Assembly: GCA_964019415.1 (NCBI GenBank)
Contig: OZ025871.1
Coordinates: forward strand, 8,234,713-8,298,712
DNA length: 64,000 nt
DNA from: Ianthella basta
Taxonomy: Eukaryota; Porifera; Demospongiae; Verongiida; Ianthellidae
Reading direction: 5' to 3'
This document shows, piece by piece, positions 37,896 through 43,800 of this stretch. Position numbers and translations under genes: made by a program. Numbering within the stretch: position 1 is the stretch's first letter; the number at the start of each line of letters is the position of its first letter. The notes beneath the pieces are model-generated. The model was not told where the DNA came from, did no database searches, and saw only the letters and a program-made list of their open reading frames with translations.

Positions 37896-40800
37896 CATGC
37901 ATGCACTCATCAAATATTTTGTGTATGTGGGGGGAGGGGGGGAGAGTAGAGCCTCACAATCTTCAAGCTGGGAAGGCAATTGACCCCTCCAAATCCACTA
38001 CCAACAGCCTGCTTGTGTTGGGTTTGGGGGCAGACTTGTGGTGTATATGTAGCTGTTGTTGCATTTGGACATAAGATAGGATGAAGCTCTACTTGGGCAA
38101 GTGACGGAGCCCCCCCCCCCCCCCCCCCCCCCTCCCATGGTGAGTTCATAGAGGCGGAGCCTATGGTGGCTTGTACGGTGACTTTCCAGGGTTTATCTGT
38201 GAGGAAACTGCGATTAGCTGCTGTTTTCATTCGAAGAAGCATTTTTGTGCGAACCACCTCCAAAGAGTTGCCAATATGCCCATTTTCCTCCGCTTTGTTT
38301 GAACGTAGAACCTTTCTAGGCAGAAACTCGCGCCAGCGACACTTGTTTGCGTACGAGTCGTCCGCCATTTTAACTTGATATTATATAGACGAAATAAGCA
38401 CAGTACAGTAAAACAATGAGGAGCATAATAATTGGAATAGGTCAGTATCATGCACATGCATAATTGAGTGTTGTGATCAATTCAGATTCTGGCTTCCCTG
38501 ACTGCCAGTGTAGTAAAACCAGGCAATCTGGGGCAGCTGTTGTGGCGCAATCCTCTCAGACAAGACACGGATGATCTGATCAGCGAAAAATTCAACCTGC
38601 AGCGGATCCAAGTGATGGTGCTGGAGTATGACTGTTTGGTCTTGGTGGCAATCATGTCAGCAAGACATCCATAGAACACTGCAGCAGACTTGCCCATGCC
38701 TCCAGTAGTGCTGACAATGAGTGGGGTGAGGGAAGCCAGCTCAACTTCATTGCTTCTCTGCTCATACAAGCACCGCTTGATCTGTTCATGGTTGGCATCA
38801 CAGGCAGGAGTGGAAAACCTCTTGTTGGATGGTGCGTGTGGGTTAAATACCTTCACGTCAAAAAATGCACGCTGGTGAGAGGTTCCCCAGAATCCTTTCG
38901 TCTGAATGTCTGCTCGGGCACCGTCATCAGTGATTGCAGATGCATATCTGAGGGTGTGTCCCTCAATGGGCTGTAGTGTGGGCTCCACAGTTACATCTTG
39001 GCACACTTCAGACAGAAGGCTGCAAGTGATATCCCGAATCTCATTGTGACGATGAATAGGAAAGGCTCCTTTGGGACATGACAAAGCATGCTCAACAGTG
39101 AATGGCTCACCGCAAGCTCACTTGGTAGGCATTCGATCTGGCAGCCAGTTGTACCGGAGAGCTAATGCATCCCAAAATGTGCTCTTGTACAGGGCAAATC
39201 CTTGGTTCTCAAAAGGCAGAGCAGTCAGCCATGAAGATGCCCCTTTCTCTTTAGCTAGGTCAACTGACCTCTTCAGTGGGGCATTTAGCTCAGATTGAAC
39301 CCTGGCCGCATCATCACCAAGTTGGTTTCTACACTTCTTCAGTTCTAGCTTTGCCTGGGTCATTTCATCCCATGTATCTTGTGAAAAGTCAGCATTACTA
39401 GTGATCAATTTCACAAGTGGGGCTGTAATCAGGTCCGAGCATTCATACTGGAGCATTGATGACTTGACAGGGTTTATTGAATCCATTCCGTATTCCGTTA
39501 TTCTGCTATTCTGTATTCCGTGTTTTATAGATGCCCACGCAATAGTTTGTTATAGCACATAGGTTGTTGTGTTTACTGTTTTCTGTTCACTCCTGCAGAG
39601 TCTACCACCACAAGCGCTTGTACACAAGTTTGGAGTGGCAGCTATGAGAGGAGTTGTCAGGAACAAGAACATTACAGAGTTCGAACTAAAGCCTCAGACA
39701 TCCCGCCAACAGTTAGTGGATGGTATACTAGCACAACTGACGGCAGTTGAGAGTAGGAAGCTCAGAGTTGGACGAGATGCATTTCGTGATCCCATCATTG
39801 AGCTCTGTCCAGTTGGTGGGTGGTGCGTATAGTCAGTCTCTTCATGCAGTGTCTGTACTGCGTCTGTCAAGTCCTCAGTCAGTTGTATCAGAGAAGCAGC
39901 ACCTCATTCCCCAGCTGGCTGTGCTGGCTTGGGTGGGCTAGCTCTCTCTTAAGTTGTGTGTGAATCATGTATCACCTGTAGGTAGTGAAGTGAGCTTCTT
40001 GCTTGACTGCCTTGAGCTGCAGTGCTGTCATTACTACATGAGTGGGCATGTGTAGCACCCAATGTACATGTATCAGGACCTACATTGCTGCCTGAATGCT
40101 GTAGTACAGTCAGTTGAGGTGTAGTAGAGTGCAGATATGCTACTAGATATCTACTAGATATGGTGGTATTGTCCTAACACTTGAGCACTAGTTTATGGAT
40201 CCAAATAAGAGATTTATCCCTCATGTGTGTAAGGTATGTAAGTACATTACTGTGTGTGGTTAGACTTTGGAATACATTCCCATTGTGTGCAAGGAGACCT
40301 CCTTATTCATCCCAGTCACCCAAGCACACCACCTTCCCCTCTTGACCTGTGTGTCTGTCTGTTCACATGCTGTGGTGTTTGGTCACCTCCTGTAGAGTGA
40401 GCCTCATGTAGTGAGATGTCCACTTTCTCTGCCCTTGTCTGTTTCACTCACACACAGGTGACACCTCATCAGGTGATGCTCCTCACTCAACAGGTTCCCA
40501 GCCAACTAATGAGGACACAGTGATGGACCTGGACAGGACTGAGGTCAGTGACATTTCAGAGAGCAGTCTACATTGTACCATTTCCAACACAATGCCACAG
40601 TTGTCCAGTAGAGCCTGCCCTGTCCTTTGCCCTCCTTGTCCTGTCCTGCATGGTGTCTGCAATGTGACTGTTTACCTGTACATTGTCTAACTTGTCCTGT
40701 GAGTCCCTATACTGGACAGACTGGGACATACTCAGGACATCACTCATACATACATACACTTTAATCAGTTGCTGACTAGTTAAGCTGCAATTCTCAGTTC

Positions 40801-43800
40801 TCAGTTATTATTCATCAGCTACTGTACCTTTGTTTATGGTTCATACTTTAGCACCAGTTGTCACTGGTTATGTAATGCCAGCCCTCACATGATCCTTCAC
40901 ATGGCAAGTAGGCTAACAAGATGGACAAAGAGATTGGTACTCTCTCAAACTGTTTTGTTAGTGATTTTACGTGTGTACTATGTTTTGTTTCATGAGATAC
41001 TGCACATGTATAGTGATCACTGATCTTCCCAATGATTGGACCCATTCCCATTCCAACTGTTCACTGACCAGTTGTCAGGTTTATTGCCAGTTATTACAGT
41101 ACCAGTTACCAGTTATGGTCCACTGAGTTCACAGCTCTACATACTGTTTGTCTCCATTGGATGTGGACATCCTCTGTGTGTCCCCTCACAAGCACGTCCA
41201 CCCGTAGTCCTGTCTTTTCAATGTTAACGTTAACTTGAATTCAAAGTTGTAACTGAACCTCCCCTCTCCAACACAGTCTACTCCCAATTCATCACTTGTA
41301 ACCAGGCTGTCATTAATTTTGTTGGCTCAGCCTTCGAAATAATAGGACAGCCTGTGTGCTCTTGCTATTTCCCTGATAGAGTCTGAGGAAGTCTGAAAAC
41401 AAACAGTAGTTAACATGGAGGACGTTCAGCTGTTCACACTTAACAATTGGATCACAGTAGCCTGGCACCTTATAGCAATTGTTAACTGACAGCAATCGCT
41501 AAATGTCAAGCTGACCTTCCTCACTTATATGGGTTGCATTAGCTAATAGTGTCCCACACTGTCCTTTGGTAGGCTGAGGCATCAAAATGACAGTGGGCCT
41601 ACATTAGACTGTTGTCTGTTTCTGTTATAGGAAGAACAACAAAGCTTTCCACTCGTGTACTTTCATAATGTATGAATTAGTCATTATGCACCCTGACATG
41701 GAGTGACATTGTGTTGTATGTGTCCTACTGTTAGTGTACTGAACCACTCTCTTCACAAACCTAGACCCACCAAGAATCCTATCTGGGCTACCATTCCTCA
41801 AATACCATACTGTTTGCCTGTATACCATCTAATGTGTTCTGTGTGCTCTTCAAGCCCATACACCCTGTCTGTTGGTGTCTTGTTTTCCTCCTTGGATGTG
41901 GAGATCCTCTGAACTATATGTAGTGACTACTGAGTCCACAGACCTGAAGTGTCTGCAGAACCAAATTTACTATCACAGAAATTACGCTATACGCACAGTA
42001 CTCATACTCATGGTCCAGTGTGCACTGGTTTTACTGAGTCCTTTATTGGTGAACCCGACACTTTCCCTCCTGTGCTGATGCCCATTGTGTGACCCGTTGT
42101 ATCTTGTAAGCATCATACTTAACAATGGCTCAGTTCCAGTACTGAATAGGTGCATGTCCTCCCTGTCATAAAACACACAGTTTCCTCCATCAGTCCACAC
42201 AAACACACACTCAGGCAAATGTAGGATATAGACTTTGTATGTATGTGCTCTGTTTGAACTGTTTACCAGTATGTCATCTAAGACCAAGAGAATATTGTCT
42301 TTGTGCACTGGTACCGTTGGCCGTAGTGCCTCAACATCTTGTAGCAGGTCATTTCTGCTCGCATTCACTGTATGCCATGGACTGATGTGGTGTTGTGTCT
42401 GTTCTTGTCTGTATGTCACTGTATTGTGATGGCAGTGGTGCTGATTTCAGTACCTAGACTGTATGCTGGTGCCCATATATGGTTAGGTATAATGCAATGC
42501 ATGTGTATGTACACACACAAATGCCCACTATCTACCTACCCCTCTCTAGCACCCTCAGACTGTCCTGGCAGGCAGGACCCCAGAGGAGGAAGAGGAGGAC
42601 AAGGAGGAGGAGGGGACCTCTCCACCTGTAAAGAAGAGTAGAAAGCTGGTGCAGGGCCAGGAGGAGGTGGGTGTGGAGAGGTGCCTGCATGGTACTGTCA
42701 ATTCACACTGTACTACTTCCTGTTTGGTACAGGATGGCAGGGCCAGTCAGTGGGAAGACCCCGCTTCACAAGCATCCCCGAGCAGTGATGCTTCCATCAC
42801 CTCCTCTGCAACAGTAGTCATTGACCTGAGTGATGACTCACAGATGAGCTCCAGCCACAGTTACTCACAGGATGAGGATGAGCACGTTATGCCGCCCACA
42901 CCACCGGAGTTCACTCGAGTGGGCGGGTCACCTGACTGGGGAGAGTGCTCAGCCCGCACCAACCTCAGCTACATTCACCCACTGAATGCCAAGTACTTGA
43001 AGAGAGCCACCATTAGTCCAGAGGAGAAGGTTGGTCTGGGCAGGTGGTGACATGAGAGAGGGAGCTGGAGTTGGCATTAGCTTCCTGTGGTGACCCTTAA
43101 TGCTAGCACAGTAGTTGTCCTTGTGAGGTGGCACACATTCAACAGCTGTCATGTGTCAGATTGGGTCAGAGTGCATGGCTGGTTTAGTTGTATATATCTC
43201 CAACATCATTCCACACTCTTCACTTGTTGTTGTATGGTACTGCCAGTTCTTACAGTACCAATTACCAGTTATGGTCCACTGAGTTCACAGCTCTACATAC
43301 TGTTTGTCTCCATTGGATGTGGACATCCACTGTGTGTCCCCTCACAAGCATGTCCACCCGTAGTCCTGTCTCTGTCTGTCTAGACATTACGAAGACATGT
43401 GGTACTCTATGCATGGACTCTACTGGATCCTTCTCCTAAGTCAGGTGCTCTTTGACAGGTGTTGATAGTCATTTTAGTACTCTTTCTGGCCACTCTCATC
43501 AGATTTGACTTCTTTCAATTCATATGTCCTACCTGATCAGTGCCTCCTGCATTGCCTTCACACTGTGCCTCAGTGCCTCTTTCTCTGCCATGCTACAAGT
43601 TAACAACAAATTTACTAAAATATAATTTACGTATGTAATAGCAATTTAATCATTGTCTGCCACTCCGTTATACGTATTATATAGCAGTGGTGTTGAGTGA
43701 TAAGGTGCTGTAGTGACATCTGCAGACAACATGTTTGTGTTGATGTTGTGTGCTGAAGGGTGGATACACCTATAGCCTCAGTGAGCATGCAGTGTTGCCT

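Larger units (their letters stand above)
37246..39537. mobile_element. Composite TIR-bounded element holding an inverted duplication and a LINE piece
   Basis: Inverted ends of about 45-50 bp lie at 37246-37295 and 39491-39537. Both read, inward, tcttTAAAACACGGAATAC and then a run of related GGAATA units, with few mismatches. Inside, 37301-37565 and 38064-38373 are inverted copies of each other separated by a CA array. The right part (38482-39486, minus strand) is the 3' end of a restriction-endonuclease-type LINE. No clean target duplication is seen. The whole lies in an intron of gene 1. I infer a non-autonomous DNA element that accumulated secondary insertions. Confidence 0.6.

Noticed and set aside
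37921-38140. Poly-C/poly-G tracts as G-quadruplex regulatory elements
   Set aside because: The 23-base C run lies inside a decayed mobile element and looks like simple slippage. Nothing ties it to a gene.
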